Positions 1 through 8,410 of a DNA stretch of 64,000 bases are shown here, in pieces. The translations under genes were made by a program, and so were the position numbers. How positions within the stretch are numbered: position 1 is the stretch's first letter; each line of letters starts with the position of its first letter. The DNA is from CAZVLE01 sp964627855 (GTDB taxonomy: Bacteria > Bacillota > Dethiobacteria > DTU022), in the NCBI GenBank assembly GCA_964627855.1, contig CAZVLE010000047.1, forward strand, positions 1-64,000, read 5' to 3'. Below the pieces are notes generated by a model. That model saw nothing but the letters and a program-made list of their open reading frames with translations. It was not told the DNA's origin and made no database searches.

Positions 1-2
1 CA

Positions 3-434
3 TCCGCATCGGTTGAAGAACTGCTGGACCGCTCGGAAGTGATCATTACAGCAACCCCCGCAACCAGGCCTGTATTACCTGACGACAAGGCATTATTGCA
101 GAATCGCCATTATATTGGGATCGGTTCTTATAAACCTGAGATGCGGGAGTATCCTGAAGCACTTTACCGGCTGGTTAATCAAGTTCTGATTGATACAGAT
201 CAGGGTCTGGTAGAATCAGGTGATCTGATCACCCCCTTAAGGGAAAACTGGTTAGAGGAGAACCAGATCATTAAATTTGCCGGTTACATTGCCGGTAGAG
301 ATAAGAATCAAAACGTCCATAAGACTACTTTTTTTAAATCAGTAGGTATGGCACTTTTTGATCTGACGGTAGCGAAATGCATTTACCAGGAGGCCATGGA
401 CAAAAAGATCGGTATCGTTTTGGACGCAGAATAA
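3..434 (+). CDS. Ornithine cyclodeaminase / mu-crystallin family protein, C-terminal part (5' truncated by window)
   Basis: The reading frame is open from base 3 and runs to a TAA at 432-434, so only about 143 C-terminal residues are present. The segment S-E-V-I-I-T-A-T-P-A-T-R-P-V followed by a GIGSYKPEMRE stretch is typical of the NAD(P)-binding and substrate region of this family, where 'GSYKP(D/E)M(R/Q)E' is conserved. Members include ornithine cyclodeaminase, alanine dehydrogenase and pyrroline-2-carboxylate / ketimine reductase. Pyrroline-2-carboxylate reductase would fit the trans-3-hydroxyproline dehydratase at 7391, but the catalytic N-terminal half lies outside the window, so the substrate is inference. 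An L-serine dehydratase gene follows 30 bp downstream and may be co-transcribed. Confidence 0.8.
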   Translation, partial: SASVEELLDRSEVIITATPATRPVLPDDKALLQNRHYIGIGSYKPEMREYPEALYRLVNQVLIDTDQGLVESGDLITPLRENWLEENQIIKFAGYIAGRDKNQNVHKTTFFKSVGMALFDLTVAKCIYQEAMDKKIGIVLDAE

Positions 435-464
435 AAAAGCAAAAGGCAGTGGATGAAGTAAAAA

Positions 465-2033
465 ATGAAAAAACAGCCTCCCAGTATATTTAATGATGTT
501 ATTGGACCGGTTATGAGAGGGCCTTCCAGCTCCCACACTGCTGCTTCTGTACGCATAGGTAACCTGGTCAGGCAGTTTTTTTCAGGTTGCCTGAGAGATT
601 TCAAAGCAGAATTTGCCAGGAGCGGTTCACTGGCCACGACCTACAAAAGCCAGGGTTCGGCAATTGGACTGATCGGTGGTCTTTTAGGTATGGATACTGA
701 TGATTCACGCCTGGATGATGCCATGAAGATCGCCAAAGAAGTCGAGCTCAGGTTCAGATTTGAGGTTATAGACTACGATGCTGATCACCCCAATACTTAC
801 CGGATTACCGCTCGGAACGATCAAAATGAAGAGTTTACTTTTATGTTTATCTCTACAGGCGGGGGGATGATCGAGCTTAGTGCTGTTAATGGTATTCCCC
901 TCTCAATTAAAGGCGACCTCTATGAAACAGTTTTTTTCTATGAGGATACAGAATTTGGCGACCTGAATCAAAGTAAAGAATTAATGAAAAAGCATACTGC
1001 CAATATGGTCGCCTGTACAGTTTCAATCAGGGATAAAAAGGCCCTGATTAACCTGAAAACTACTTGCCCCCTCGTTAAAGAGGTAGTTGAGAAGCTGGTC
1101 GGGGCGAGCAAAGCCATTAAAGCCGTTTCTCTCAATCCGGTGATGCCGGTCATGGCCCGGGCTGATTATGATCTGCCTTTTTCCAATGCAATGGAATTAT
1201 TAGCTGGTGCAGAAAAGGACAATACCTCTCTATGGGAGTTGGCCCTGGCCTATGAGAGGGCCAGGGGAGGTATAAGTGAGGAAGCAGTGCTAGCTATGGC
1301 TGAGAAAACTTTATCAGTCATGAAAGGAGCTGTGAAAGAAGGCCTGGCCGGAACCAACTACAGTGACAGGATCCTTGGTGCACAGGCTTTAAAAATCTTG
1401 AAAACAGGGCGATCGCTGATCGGTAGTAACCTGAACAGGCTTCTCATTGCATATATTGCAGCGGTCATGGAAACAAAAAGCGCCATGAGTCTGATCGTCG
1501 CTGCGCCGACTGCAGGTTCCTGCGGAGTATTACCCGGAACTATACTGGCTGTTGCCGAGGAACACGCTCTGACCGAAGATAAATGCATAAAAGCGATCCT
1601 GACTGCCGGTGCCATCGGTGTCTTAATTGCGACCCGGAGCACTTTTGCTGCTGAAGAATGTGGCTGCCAGGCTGAATGCGGGGCTGCATCGGCCATGACA
1701 GCAGGGGCTTTGGTAGAGATGTTTGGTGGATCTGTCAAAGAATCGCTGGGAGCGGCATCATTGACCCTGCAAAACATACTTGGCCTGATCTGTGATCCGG
1801 TGGCCAACCGGGTCGAAGTGCCATGCCTCGGTAAAAATGTCCTTGGCGGTATAAATGCCCTGGCTGCCGCAGATATGGTGATGGCCGGTTTTAACCATCT
1901 TATTCCCCTGGACGAAACGATAATGGCCTTGGATCAGGTTGGTCGTATGTTACCTGCTGAACTGCGTTGTACTGGTAAAGGCGGGCTTTCAATCACAAAG
2001 ACTGCTCAAGAAATTGCCAGGGGCTTAAAATAG
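465..2033 (+). CDS. sdaA: L-serine dehydratase (L-serine ammonia-lyase), iron-sulfur type, single-chain beta-alpha fusion
   Basis: Deaminates L-serine to pyruvate and ammonia in the cytosol with an oxygen-labile [4Fe-4S] cluster. The 522-residue chain starts with the beta-subunit signature IGPVMRGPSSSHTAA (about residues 13-27), which holds the Ser-rich substrate loop. It continues into the alpha domain with APTAGSCGVLPG, the Cys-rich ECGCQAECGAASAMTAGA and a late ICDPVANRVEVPC. The Cys residues of the last three segments are the expected cluster ligands. The length matches one-chain enzymes, whereas many Firmicutes split the protein into sdaAB and sdaAA. The ATG at 465 is preceded by a purine-rich AAAAGG. 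With the liv-type importer and hydroxyproline enzymes nearby, this points to amino acids as carbon and energy sources. Confidence 0.92.
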   Translation: MKKQPPSIFNDVIGPVMRGPSSSHTAASVRIGNLVRQFFSGCLRDFKAEFARSGSLATTYKSQGSAIGLIGGLLGMDTDDSRLDDAMKIAKEVELRFRFEVIDYDADHPNTYRITARNDQNEEFTFMFISTGGGMIELSAVNGIPLSIKGDLYETVFFYEDTEFGDLNQSKELMKKHTANMVACTVSIRDKKALINLKTTCPLVKEVVEKLVGASKAIKAVSLNPVMPVMARADYDLPFSNAMELLAGAEKDNTSLWELALAYERARGGISEEAVLAMAEKTLSVMKGAVKEGLAGTNYSDRILGAQALKILKTGRSLIGSNLNRLLIAYIAAVMETKSAMSLIVAAPTAGSCGVLPGTILAVAEEHALTEDKCIKAILTAGAIGVLIATRSTFAAEECGCQAECGAASAMTAGALVEMFGGSVKESLGAASLTLQNILGLICDPVANRVEVPCLGKNVLGGINALAAADMVMAGFNHLIPLDETIMALDQVGRMLPAELRCTGKGGLSITKTAQEIARGLK

Positions 2034-2063
2034 TGATCGAAAAAAGGTTGTATTCAAGCAAGA

Positions 2064-2150
2064 CACTTAAGCTGCTCCTATGAATTTACAGGCAGCACGG
2101 ATACCTTGGAAGGGTCAATCATTATTGTCATATTCCAGACTGGACAGTTA
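2064..2150 (+). repeat. Dispersed intergenic repeat, copy 1 (right half only)
   Basis: This stretch after the serine dehydratase gene matches copies at 37643-37777 and 58501-58652. The shared blocks are CTTAAGCTG.TCCTA.GAATTTA, GGCAGC.CGGATA.CTTGGAA, and AATCAT.ATTGTCATATT. Unlike the other copies it lacks the left arm, which would contain TTCCAAG, so it cannot form the outer hairpin and looks truncated. It contains no ORF. Confidence 0.75.
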
Positions 2151-2225
2151 TGAAATGGTATTATTTTCCTAAAGGAAATAACTGTTGTAAAGCGAAATAT
2201 TAAGTTTATGGAAAAAATGAATTAT

Positions 2226-2235
2226 ATGATAAAAT
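2226..2235 (+). promoter_or_regulatory. Possible extended -10 promoter for the liv operon
   Basis: A TATGATAAAAT stretch contains the extended -10 pattern TG-N-TAAAAT (-10 hexamer 2230-2235). No good -35 is visible at the right distance, so this is only a candidate. It would give a leader of about 165 nt before livJ. Confidence 0.3.
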
Positions 2236-2322
2236 AGTTTCTGCCAAACTAATTAAAATCTGGAGGGGGTGAGTGATCTTCAAAAAATAATAGGGCAGTA
2301 AAGTAGTGAAAGGAGGGTTAAG

Positions 2323-2351
2323 CCTAAATCTAAAATTTTATTTTAGTTAGG
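2323..2351 (+). promoter_or_regulatory. Stem-loop in the livJ leader
   Basis: CCTAA (2323-2327) and CTAAAAT (2330-2336) pair with ATTTTAG (2340-2346) and TTAGG (2347-2351) around a TTT loop, with a 2-nt bulge. It lies 55 nt before the livJ start and is not followed by a T-run, so it is more likely a leader or mRNA-stability structure than a terminator. No known riboswitch class is recognised. Confidence 0.4.
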
Positions 2352-2405
2352 ATTAACTGGTTTTGCTTATGATTTGGTTTAACAAACTTTATGTAAGGGG
2401 AGGTC

Positions 2406-3590
2406 ATGTTATTGTTTAAGAGAACTTGGTTTGTATTATTTGTTGCTTTGATCTTTGCTGTTGCTGTTTTTGGTTGTGCGCCCGATGCCACTCCACCGGT
2501 CGATGATGAACCGGTTGATGAGCCGGTCGACGAACCGGTAGCAGATTTTGAGGGTGAAGTTTTGATCGGCATCATGGTCCCGACCACTGGATCTGAAGCT
2601 GCCGATGGTATTGACATGGAAAATGCTGCCCTGCTGGCTGTTGAAGAAATTAACGCCCGCGGTGGTGTACTGGGCCACAAAATTGTCACCACTACCGGTG
2701 ATGACGGTTGTGACCCATCCATGGCTACTGCAGCAGCAAGCCAACTGGTTGCAGAAGAAGTTGTTGCGCTCGTCGGCGGTTACTGCTCCGGGGCAACTCT
2801 GCCAACGCTGGCTATTTACGGTGATGCAGGCATTCCTTTTGTTATTGCAGCATCAAATGCTACAACTTTGATCGATGAAAACCCGGGCTGGGCTTTCATG
2901 ATCAACAGTACCGGCCTTGATCAGGCCGCAAGTGCTGTTGAAAAACTTATTGATCTCGGCGTTGAAACCATTGGAGTTATTGACTCTGGTGATGCCTATT
3001 CCGCTGACCTGAAAGTGCAAACCATCCTGCAGTGGGAAGAAGCAGGCAATGAAGTCGTAGCCGACGACACTGTTCAGAGAGGCGAGGTTGATTTTTCCGC
3101 TTTTGTAACCACCATTATGGCAACACAACCTGATGCAATTTACTGGACCGGATACCAGGCTGAAGGAGCCCTTCTGATCCGTCAGCTCCGTGAAGGCGGC
3201 TATGAAGGAGTTATCATGGTTGGTGACGGGTCCAGCGCCCAGGAATTAATTGACCTGGCCGGGCCTGCTGCAGAAGGGGTTCTGTGTACCGGACCCCCGC
3301 TGACCGATTTTCTCCCTGCTGCTCAGAGTTTTATTCAGAACTATGAAGCTTCGTTCCCCAGGGAACCGGGTGCTTATGCCGCTCTGATGTATGACGCTAC
3401 CATGCTGCTTGCCGATGCTATGGAGCGTGCCGGCACATTTGACAGTGCCGCGATAAGGGATGCTCTTGAAGCAACAGATGGTTTTGAAGGTCTTGCAGGA
3501 CCGATTATGTTTACACCAGAAAATACACTGGCCAGAAGTAACTTTGTTATTCTCGAAGCCAGGGACGGAAGATGGGCCCTGGTTGACTAA
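2406..3590 (+). CDS. livJ: Branched-chain-amino-acid-type ABC transporter substrate-binding lipoprotein
   Basis: Captures an amino acid outside the membrane and delivers it to the LivHM permease. The 394-residue precursor has a lipoprotein signal peptide, with positive start, a hydrophobic core and a lipobox ending at Cys24 (VFGC). An acidic linker of repeated PVDEPVDEP follows. From about residue 50 a type-I periplasmic-binding fold of the Peripl_BP_6 family begins with VLIGIMVPTTGSEA and GIDMENAALLAVEEINARGG. The start ATG has an AGGGGAGG Shine-Dalgarno. It is first of five genes in the order J-H-M-G-F. The ligand may be leucine/isoleucine/valine or, given the neighbourhood, proline or hydroxyproline; sequence does not decide this. 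Confidence 0.92.
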   Translation: MLLFKRTWFVLFVALIFAVAVFGCAPDATPPVDDEPVDEPVDEPVADFEGEVLIGIMVPTTGSEAADGIDMENAALLAVEEINARGGVLGHKIVTTTGDDGCDPSMATAAASQLVAEEVVALVGGYCSGATLPTLAIYGDAGIPFVIAASNATTLIDENPGWAFMINSTGLDQAASAVEKLIDLGVETIGVIDSGDAYSADLKVQTILQWEEAGNEVVADDTVQRGEVDFSAFVTTIMATQPDAIYWTGYQAEGALLIRQLREGGYEGVIMVGDGSSAQELIDLAGPAAEGVLCTGPPLTDFLPAAQSFIQNYEASFPREPGAYAALMYDATMLLADAMERAGTFDSAAIRDALEATDGFEGLAGPIMFTPENTLARSNFVILEARDGRWALVD

Positions 3591-3610
3591 GACAACTGAA
3601 TAATATGAAC

Positions 3611-3635
3611 GCAGGCCCGGTTATACCGGGCCTGC
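3611..3635 (+). promoter_or_regulatory. Perfect intercistronic hairpin between livJ and livH
   Basis: GCAGGCCCGG (3611-3620) and CCGGGCCTGC (3626-3635) form a perfect 10-bp GC-rich stem with a TTATA loop. No T-run follows, so it is not a canonical terminator. Such hairpins after a binding-protein gene often protect the upstream mRNA 3' end and raise binding-protein levels over permease; that role is inferred here. Confidence 0.7.
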
Positions 3636-3656
3636 GACTGCTTGAGAGGTGAACAG

Positions 3657-4571
3657 ATGGCCTTACATGAAATATTACTGCAGCAGCTTTTTAACGGCCT
3701 ACTAATTGGTTCTTTTTACGGACTTGTTGCTATCGGTTACTCAATGGTTTACGGTATTATTAAGCTTCTTAATTTTGCTCACGGTGATATTTACATGATC
3801 GGTGCTTTTTCCGGCCTGGTTTTTCTTACCATCGCTGCGCCCTATATCGGAGCAGGTTGGTCTTCACTGATTGTTGGATTGCTAATAAGTATGATCCTGG
3901 TTGGTTTGCTGGGTGTTGTTATTCAGAGAGTAGCTTACCGGCCGATGCTTAAAGCGCCAAGGCTCTCAATCCTGATAACTGCCCTGGCAGTGTCAATGAT
4001 ATTATATAACACTGTAATGCTTCTTTCCGCCGGCCGTTACCGTTCTTTTCCGGCAGAAGTCAGTACAGATAGCTTTTACATTGGTGCCCTGCGTCTCACT
4101 GAAACGAGATTGATCCTGATTATTGCCGCTTTTACCCTTATGTTCGTCATGCACATGTTTATAACTAAAACAATGTACGGTAAGGCAATGCGTGCTATTT
4201 CTCTTGACCGCGACACCTGTCAGTTAATGGGAATAAACGTTTATAAAATTATTGCCATAACATTTTTTGTTGGTTCTGCTCTTGCTGCCGCCGCCGGTAT
4301 CATGGCCGGAGTTTATTACGGCACGATTCACTTTTTCATGGGTTTCCTGATCGGCCTGAAGGCTTTTACAGCTGCCGTTATCGGTGGCATAGGTATCATT
4401 CCCGGAGCTATGCTCGGGGGATTGCTGCTGGGTCTTCTGGAAGCTTTCGGAACCCAGATACCCTTTATCGGCACCGTTTGGAAAGATGTCTTTTCCTTTG
4501 CTTTTCTGATCCTGTTTCTAATCTTCAAGCCTAACGGCCTGCTTGGACGCAGTGAAAGTGAGAGGATGTAG
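3657..4571 (+). CDS. livH: Branched-chain amino acid ABC transporter permease LivH
   Basis: Integral-membrane permease of the LivH family, about 304 residues with roughly eight hydrophobic segments. It carries family motifs near the N-terminus (LLIGSFYGLVAIGYSMVYGI and NFAHGDIYMIGAF). In the cytoplasmic coupling region GKAMRAISLDRDTCQLMGIN matches the 'EAA-like' loop that contacts the ATPases. The ATG at 3657 is chosen because GAGAGGTG stands 5-12 bases upstream; an in-frame TTG at 3642 would add five residues but has no ribosome site. LivM starts 3 bp after the stop, so the two permeases are translationally linked. Confidence 0.92.
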   Translation: MALHEILLQQLFNGLLIGSFYGLVAIGYSMVYGIIKLLNFAHGDIYMIGAFSGLVFLTIAAPYIGAGWSSLIVGLLISMILVGLLGVVIQRVAYRPMLKAPRLSILITALAVSMILYNTVMLLSAGRYRSFPAEVSTDSFYIGALRLTETRLILIIAAFTLMFVMHMFITKTMYGKAMRAISLDRDTCQLMGINVYKIIAITFFVGSALAAAAGIMAGVYYGTIHFFMGFLIGLKAFTAAVIGGIGIIPGAMLGGLLLGLLEAFGTQIPFIGTVWKDVFSFAFLILFLIFKPNGLLGRSESERM

Positions 4572-4574
4572 TTT

Positions 4575-5579
4575 ATGGCAGAGACAAAAAATAAGGCTAA
4601 AATAACTAATCCTTTTGAAACCCTGGTTGAGAACCTCTATCGAATCCTTGATAACAAGCTTTACCGTTATGGTTTATTGGCTGTTATGGTTATTTTTTTG
4701 TTAATTTTACCGAATGTTTCAAGCAGGTTTACACAGGAGATCATGACCAACCTGTTTTTCTATGTTGTTGTCTGCCTCGGTTTGAATATAATTGTCGGTT
4801 ATGCCGGACTTCTGCATCTTGGTTATGCCGCATTTTTTGCTGTTGGCGCCTACACAACCGGCATTTTAAGCTCAAGAATGGGTATGGATTTTTGGCTTAC
4901 TTTGCCTTTTAGTGTTCTGGCAGCTGTTGTTGCCGGTCTGGCTATTGGTTTTCCAACTTTGAGGTTACGCGGTGATTACCTGGCTATAGTGACCCTTGGG
5001 TTTGGTGAAATAACCAGGCTGACCATTCGCAATTTGGACATTACCGGCGGAGCGGTCGGTTTAATTGGTATCCAACGACCGATGCTATTTGGAATTTCCC
5101 TGAACCAGATTTCGCATTTCTATTATATGTTTTTTGTTTTGGCAATCCTGGCGATTTTTGTATCATATCGCCTTCATGACTCCAGGATGGGTCGGGCCTG
5201 GGAATACATCAGGGAAGATGAAGATGCCGCGGCAGCAATGGGAATTAATGTTACCACGTCCCGCTTGTATGCATTCATCATCGGTTCTTCTTTTGGTGCT
5301 GTAGCCGGCTCTTTCTTTGCGGCCAAAATGACGGCCATATCACCCGATTCATTTATGTTTATTCACTCTGTCATGTTTTTAATGGCTGTTGTGTTGGGAG
5401 GAATGGGTAAAATCCCGGGAGTTGTTCTTGGTGCCATCATCGTGGTGCTGATTCCGGAGATATCAAGGGACATCGGACAGTATCGTCTTCTTATCTTTGG
5501 ATTTCTCTTGCTGGTAATTATGCTTTATCGACCACAGGGCATCTGGCCTGATAGGCCAACTTTATCATCAGAAGATTAA
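4575..5579 (+). CDS. livM: Branched-chain amino acid ABC transporter permease LivM
   Basis: Second membrane subunit of the importer, 334 residues. It has a short charged cytoplasmic N-terminus (about 40 residues), then many hydrophobic helices. Family motifs include GLNIIVGYAGLLHLGYAAFF (about residues 73-92) and TLRLRGDYLAIVTLGFGEI. The ATPase-coupling segment is GRAWEYIREDEDAAAAMGIN. The ATG is 3 bp after the livH stop and 12 bp separate its own stop from livG, which shows a single operon. Confidence 0.93.
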   Translation: MAETKNKAKITNPFETLVENLYRILDNKLYRYGLLAVMVIFLLILPNVSSRFTQEIMTNLFFYVVVCLGLNIIVGYAGLLHLGYAAFFAVGAYTTGILSSRMGMDFWLTLPFSVLAAVVAGLAIGFPTLRLRGDYLAIVTLGFGEITRLTIRNLDITGGAVGLIGIQRPMLFGISLNQISHFYYMFFVLAILAIFVSYRLHDSRMGRAWEYIREDEDAAAAMGINVTTSRLYAFIIGSSFGAVAGSFFAAKMTAISPDSFMFIHSVMFLMAVVLGGMGKIPGVVLGAIIVVLIPEISRDIGQYRLLIFGFLLLVIMLYRPQGIWPDRPTLSSED

Positions 5580-5591
5580 AGGGGTGTTACA

Positions 5592-6371
5592 GTGTCGTTA
5601 TTAGATATTAAAAACCTGACCTTGAGATTTGGCGGACTATGCGCTGTGAACAACCTTTCGCTGGAGATTGAAGAGGGTTCAATCAGGAGCTTGATTGGTC
5701 CGAACGGTGCCGGCAAAACGTGTGTTTTTAACTGTTTGACCGGTTTTTACAAGCCCAGTAGTGGTGAAATGATATTCCAGGGTCACAGCCTGAACGATAA
5801 AAAACCGCATTATATTACATTTCTTGGCATGGCACGAACATTTCAAAACCTGCGTCTTTTCAAGCAGATGACAGTTCTCGAGAATGTTATGTCCGGCATG
5901 CATTGCAGAACTAATGCTGCCTTCATGACAACCGTATTACAAACTAAAGGTCAGCAACTTGAAGAAAAAAGAATTCGTGAGGTGGCCGAAGAATGCCTTG
6001 ACTTCGTTGGCATTCTCAACAAAAAGCATTATATGGCTAAAAATCTCCCCTATGGCGATCAGCGCCGGGTTGAGTGGGCACGAGCTTTAGCCACACAACC
6101 AAAATTGCTGCTTCTCGATGAACCGGCTGCAGGTTTGAACAGCGATGAAAAGGCTCGTTTGATTGAGTTGATGCACCGTATCCGTAGCGACAGGAAGATC
6201 ACCATATTCCTCATTGAACATGACATGGGTCTGGTTATGAAAATTTCAGAAAAGATATTTGTCATTGATTACGGTGTCAAGATTGCAGAAGGAACAGCGA
6301 AGGAAGTGCGCGATAATCCGAAAGTTGTAGAAGCCTACCTCGGCAAGGAAGAAGAGGAGGAAAGTGCATGA
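5592..6371 (+). CDS. livG: Branched-chain amino acid ABC transporter ATP-binding protein LivG
   Basis: ATPase of the importer, 259 residues. It shows Walker A GPNGAGKT (about residues 37-44), the LivG-specific insertion beginning near ARTFQNLRLF, signature YGDQRRVEWARAL, Walker B LLLLDEPAAGLN and the switch His in IEHDM. The signature reads YGDQR rather than SGGQ, which is normal for LivG. Translation begins at GTG 5592 with GGGGTG just upstream. Its end overlaps livF by four bases (ATGA). Confidence 0.94.
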   Translation: MSLLDIKNLTLRFGGLCAVNNLSLEIEEGSIRSLIGPNGAGKTCVFNCLTGFYKPSSGEMIFQGHSLNDKKPHYITFLGMARTFQNLRLFKQMTVLENVMSGMHCRTNAAFMTTVLQTKGQQLEEKRIREVAEECLDFVGILNKKHYMAKNLPYGDQRRVEWARALATQPKLLLLDEPAAGLNSDEKARLIELMHRIRSDRKITIFLIEHDMGLVMKISEKIFVIDYGVKIAEGTAKEVRDNPKVVEAYLGKEEEEESA

Positions 6372-7084
6372 GCGAAACAGTATTATCGCTGAAAAACCTG
6401 GAAACTCGGTACGGTCAGATATATGCTCTGCGCGGCATCAATATGGACGTCCAGGAAGGTGAAATTGTAGCTCTGCTCGGTGCTAATGGTGCCGGTAAAA
6501 GCACAACTCTGAAAACCATATCAAGCTTAATCCAGGCTTCGGCGGGTAGCGTTGTATTCATGGGTAAAGATATTACCTATATTAATCCGCATGAAATCGT
6601 TGAGATGGGCGTTATTCATGTTCCCGAAGGTAGAATGATCTTTAAAGAGCTGACTGTAAAGGAAAACCTCGAGCTGGGCTCATTTACTCTTCGCGATAAT
6701 AAAGAACGGGAACTGAGAATGGAACGTGTTTTTGAGCTTTTCCCGGTTTTAAAGGAACGGCAAAAACAGATGGGTGGCTTTTTGTCAGGCGGTGAGCAAC
6801 AGATGTTAGCCATCGGCAGAGCTTTGATGGTTGAGCCAAAGCTGCTACTGCTTGACGAACCTTCAATGGGTCTGGCGCCGATTATTGTCAATAATATTAT
6901 GAATATCATTAGGCGGATTAACGAAGAAGGAACAACTATATTGTTGGTTGAACAAAATGCCAAGGCAGCTCTTAAACTGGCCAACAGGGGCTATGTCCTG
7001 GAGACCGGCGAAATAGTGATGGAAGGTAATGCAGCAGAATTAAGCAAGGATGAAAGCATTGTCAAGGCTTACCTAGGTGAGTAG
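6368..7084 (+). CDS. livF: Branched-chain amino acid ABC transporter ATP-binding protein LivF
   Basis: Second ATPase of the importer, 238 residues. Walker A is GANGAGKS (about residues 37-44), followed by the LivF-type VPEGRMIFKELTVKENLELG. The ABC signature is LSGGEQQMLAIGRAL, Walker B LLLLDEPSMGL and the H-loop position is VEQN, as usual in LivF, which has Gln rather than His. ATGA overlap with livG couples translation. It is the last gene of livJHMGF. Confidence 0.94.
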   Translation: MSETVLSLKNLETRYGQIYALRGINMDVQEGEIVALLGANGAGKSTTLKTISSLIQASAGSVVFMGKDITYINPHEIVEMGVIHVPEGRMIFKELTVKENLELGSFTLRDNKERELRMERVFELFPVLKERQKQMGGFLSGGEQQMLAIGRALMVEPKLLLLDEPSMGLAPIIVNNIMNIIRRINEEGTTILLVEQNAKAALKLANRGYVLETGEIVMEGNAAELSKDESIVKAYLGE

Positions 7085-7201
7085 TTGTTTATCGGGATTA
7101 GAGCCTAATTTGAAAAGTATAGATTAATATTTATCCCTATCTGTTGATCTGGTTATCTTTTTTATAGCCGTTATCATGATGCGTTTGATTATGATGGCCT
7201 A

Positions 7202-7240
7202 AGGGTGCAGTCGGGTTTTCAGGCTTGCATCCGGCACCCT
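7202..7240 (+). promoter_or_regulatory. Stem-loop in the 306-bp gap before the hydroxyproline dehydratase gene
   Basis: The gap 7085-7390 holds no convincing gene. Its clearest element is AGGGTGC (7202-7208) pairing with GCACCCT (7234-7240), with further partial pairing inside the loop. No T-run follows. It could be a leader structure for the downstream gene or a weak end for liv transcripts. No known riboswitch is recognised. Confidence 0.4.
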
Positions 7241-7390
7241 GATGATTGTTCCAGGTGTGATCCCCTTTTTTTATGCTCGCATACATGGATAACATGACGG
7301 GGCTCTTAATAACATTTGGCACTTCTGCTGACCTGGCATTGATTCTCTGTGCGATCAGAAAAGAAGTTTTATCTTGGAGGAGGGGATTTT

Positions 7391-8410
7391 ATGGAATGGC
7401 ACATTCCTGCCGGCTGTCATAAGATAACCACCATCGATGCCCATACCGCGGGAGAGCCCTTGAGAATTTACATTGACGGTTATCCCGAGTTGCCGGGCAA
7501 AACAATTTTAGAGAAGAGACGTTTCGCTACCGAAAATTATGATTACCTGCGAACCGCAACAATGTGGGAACCGCGCGGCCATGCCGATATGTACGGTTGC
7601 CTGATTACCGAAGCAGTCAGCAAAGATGGAGATTTCGGGGTATTATTTCTACACAATGAAGGATACAGCAGCATGTGTGGTCATGGCATTATAGCTGTAA
7701 CTAAAGTTGCCCTGGAGTATGGCCTGGTTAAAGCAGCGAGCAAGACTTCACTGAAAATCGATACTCCTGCCGGAAGAGTTACCGCTTATCCCCACTGGGC
7801 GGGGACGCAGGTTGAAAAGGTTTCTTTTTGCAATGTTCCCTCCTTTGTGTATGCCATGGATTGCTGCACTGAGGTGCCTGGTCTGGGTCCAATCAACTAT
7901 GACCTTACCTATGGTGGAGCTTTTTATGCCATCGTCAACGCTGCCCAGGTCGGGGTTGCACTGAATGCCTCCGGATTCAGCCGCTTAATTGAACTGGGCA
8001 CTTTAATAAAATCCGCCATTAATGCAGTACAGGTTATCGAACATCCCTTTGAAGAAGATCTCTCTTTTCTTTACGGGGTGATTTTTACCGGTGAAGCAGA
8101 AAATCAGGGCAATCATAGTCGCAACGTCTGTGTCTTTGCCGACGGCGAAATAGACCGCAGTCCCACCGGGACCGGCGTTAGCGCCAGGGTGGCTCTGCAC
8201 CATGCCCGTGGGGACCTTGCAAAGGGAGAAGCCATTACCGTTGAATCGATCCTGGGGTCTACCTTCGAGGGTGAGATAGTAGCAGAAACTAATTTTGGGT
8301 CCTACAGGGCTGTAATTCCAAAAATAACGGGAGCCGCTCATGTCTGTGGTTTCAATACTCTTCTGATTGATCCGAATGATCCTTTAAAAGATGGATTCAT
8401 GCTCAGATAG
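7391..8410 (+). CDS. Proline racemase superfamily; predicted trans-3-hydroxy-L-proline dehydratase
   Basis: Cytosolic enzyme of the proline-racemase fold, 339 residues. The first catalytic position is Cys96 in SMCGHGI. The second is Thr259 in DRSPTGTG, where true proline racemases and 4-hydroxyproline epimerases have Cys. The Cys/Thr pair is the known hallmark of trans-3-hydroxy-L-proline dehydratase, which forms pyrroline-2-carboxylate, so racemase activity is unlikely. ATG 7391 is chosen because of the strong TTGGAGGAGGGG upstream; a GTG at 7349 would add 14 residues without family support. The product could be reduced to proline by an ornithine-cyclodeaminase-family reductase such as the partial gene at base 3. 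The 3' end overlaps the convergent activase gene by 8 bp. Confidence 0.85.
   Translation: MEWHIPAGCHKITTIDAHTAGEPLRIYIDGYPELPGKTILEKRRFATENYDYLRTATMWEPRGHADMYGCLITEAVSKDGDFGVLFLHNEGYSSMCGHGIIAVTKVALEYGLVKAASKTSLKIDTPAGRVTAYPHWAGTQVEKVSFCNVPSFVYAMDCCTEVPGLGPINYDLTYGGAFYAIVNAAQVGVALNASGFSRLIELGTLIKSAINAVQVIEHPFEEDLSFLYGVIFTGEAENQGNHSRNVCVFADGEIDRSPTGTGVSARVALHHARGDLAKGEAITVESILGSTFEGEIVAETNFGSYRAVIPKITGAAHVCGFNTLLIDPNDPLKDGFMLR

Noticed and set aside
1358..1807. 149-residue antisense ORF in the serine dehydratase gene
   Set aside because: It mirrors the coding frame of a well-conserved gene and has no ribosome site or recognised domain.
2185..2213. TTGTAA-TATGGA promoter for the liv operon
   Set aside because: The -10 is poor and the spacing not ideal; the extended -10 near 2230 is a slightly better but still weak candidate.
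7391..8410. Annotation as proline racemase
   Set aside because: The second catalytic Cys is Thr259, which is not compatible with the two-base racemase mechanism.
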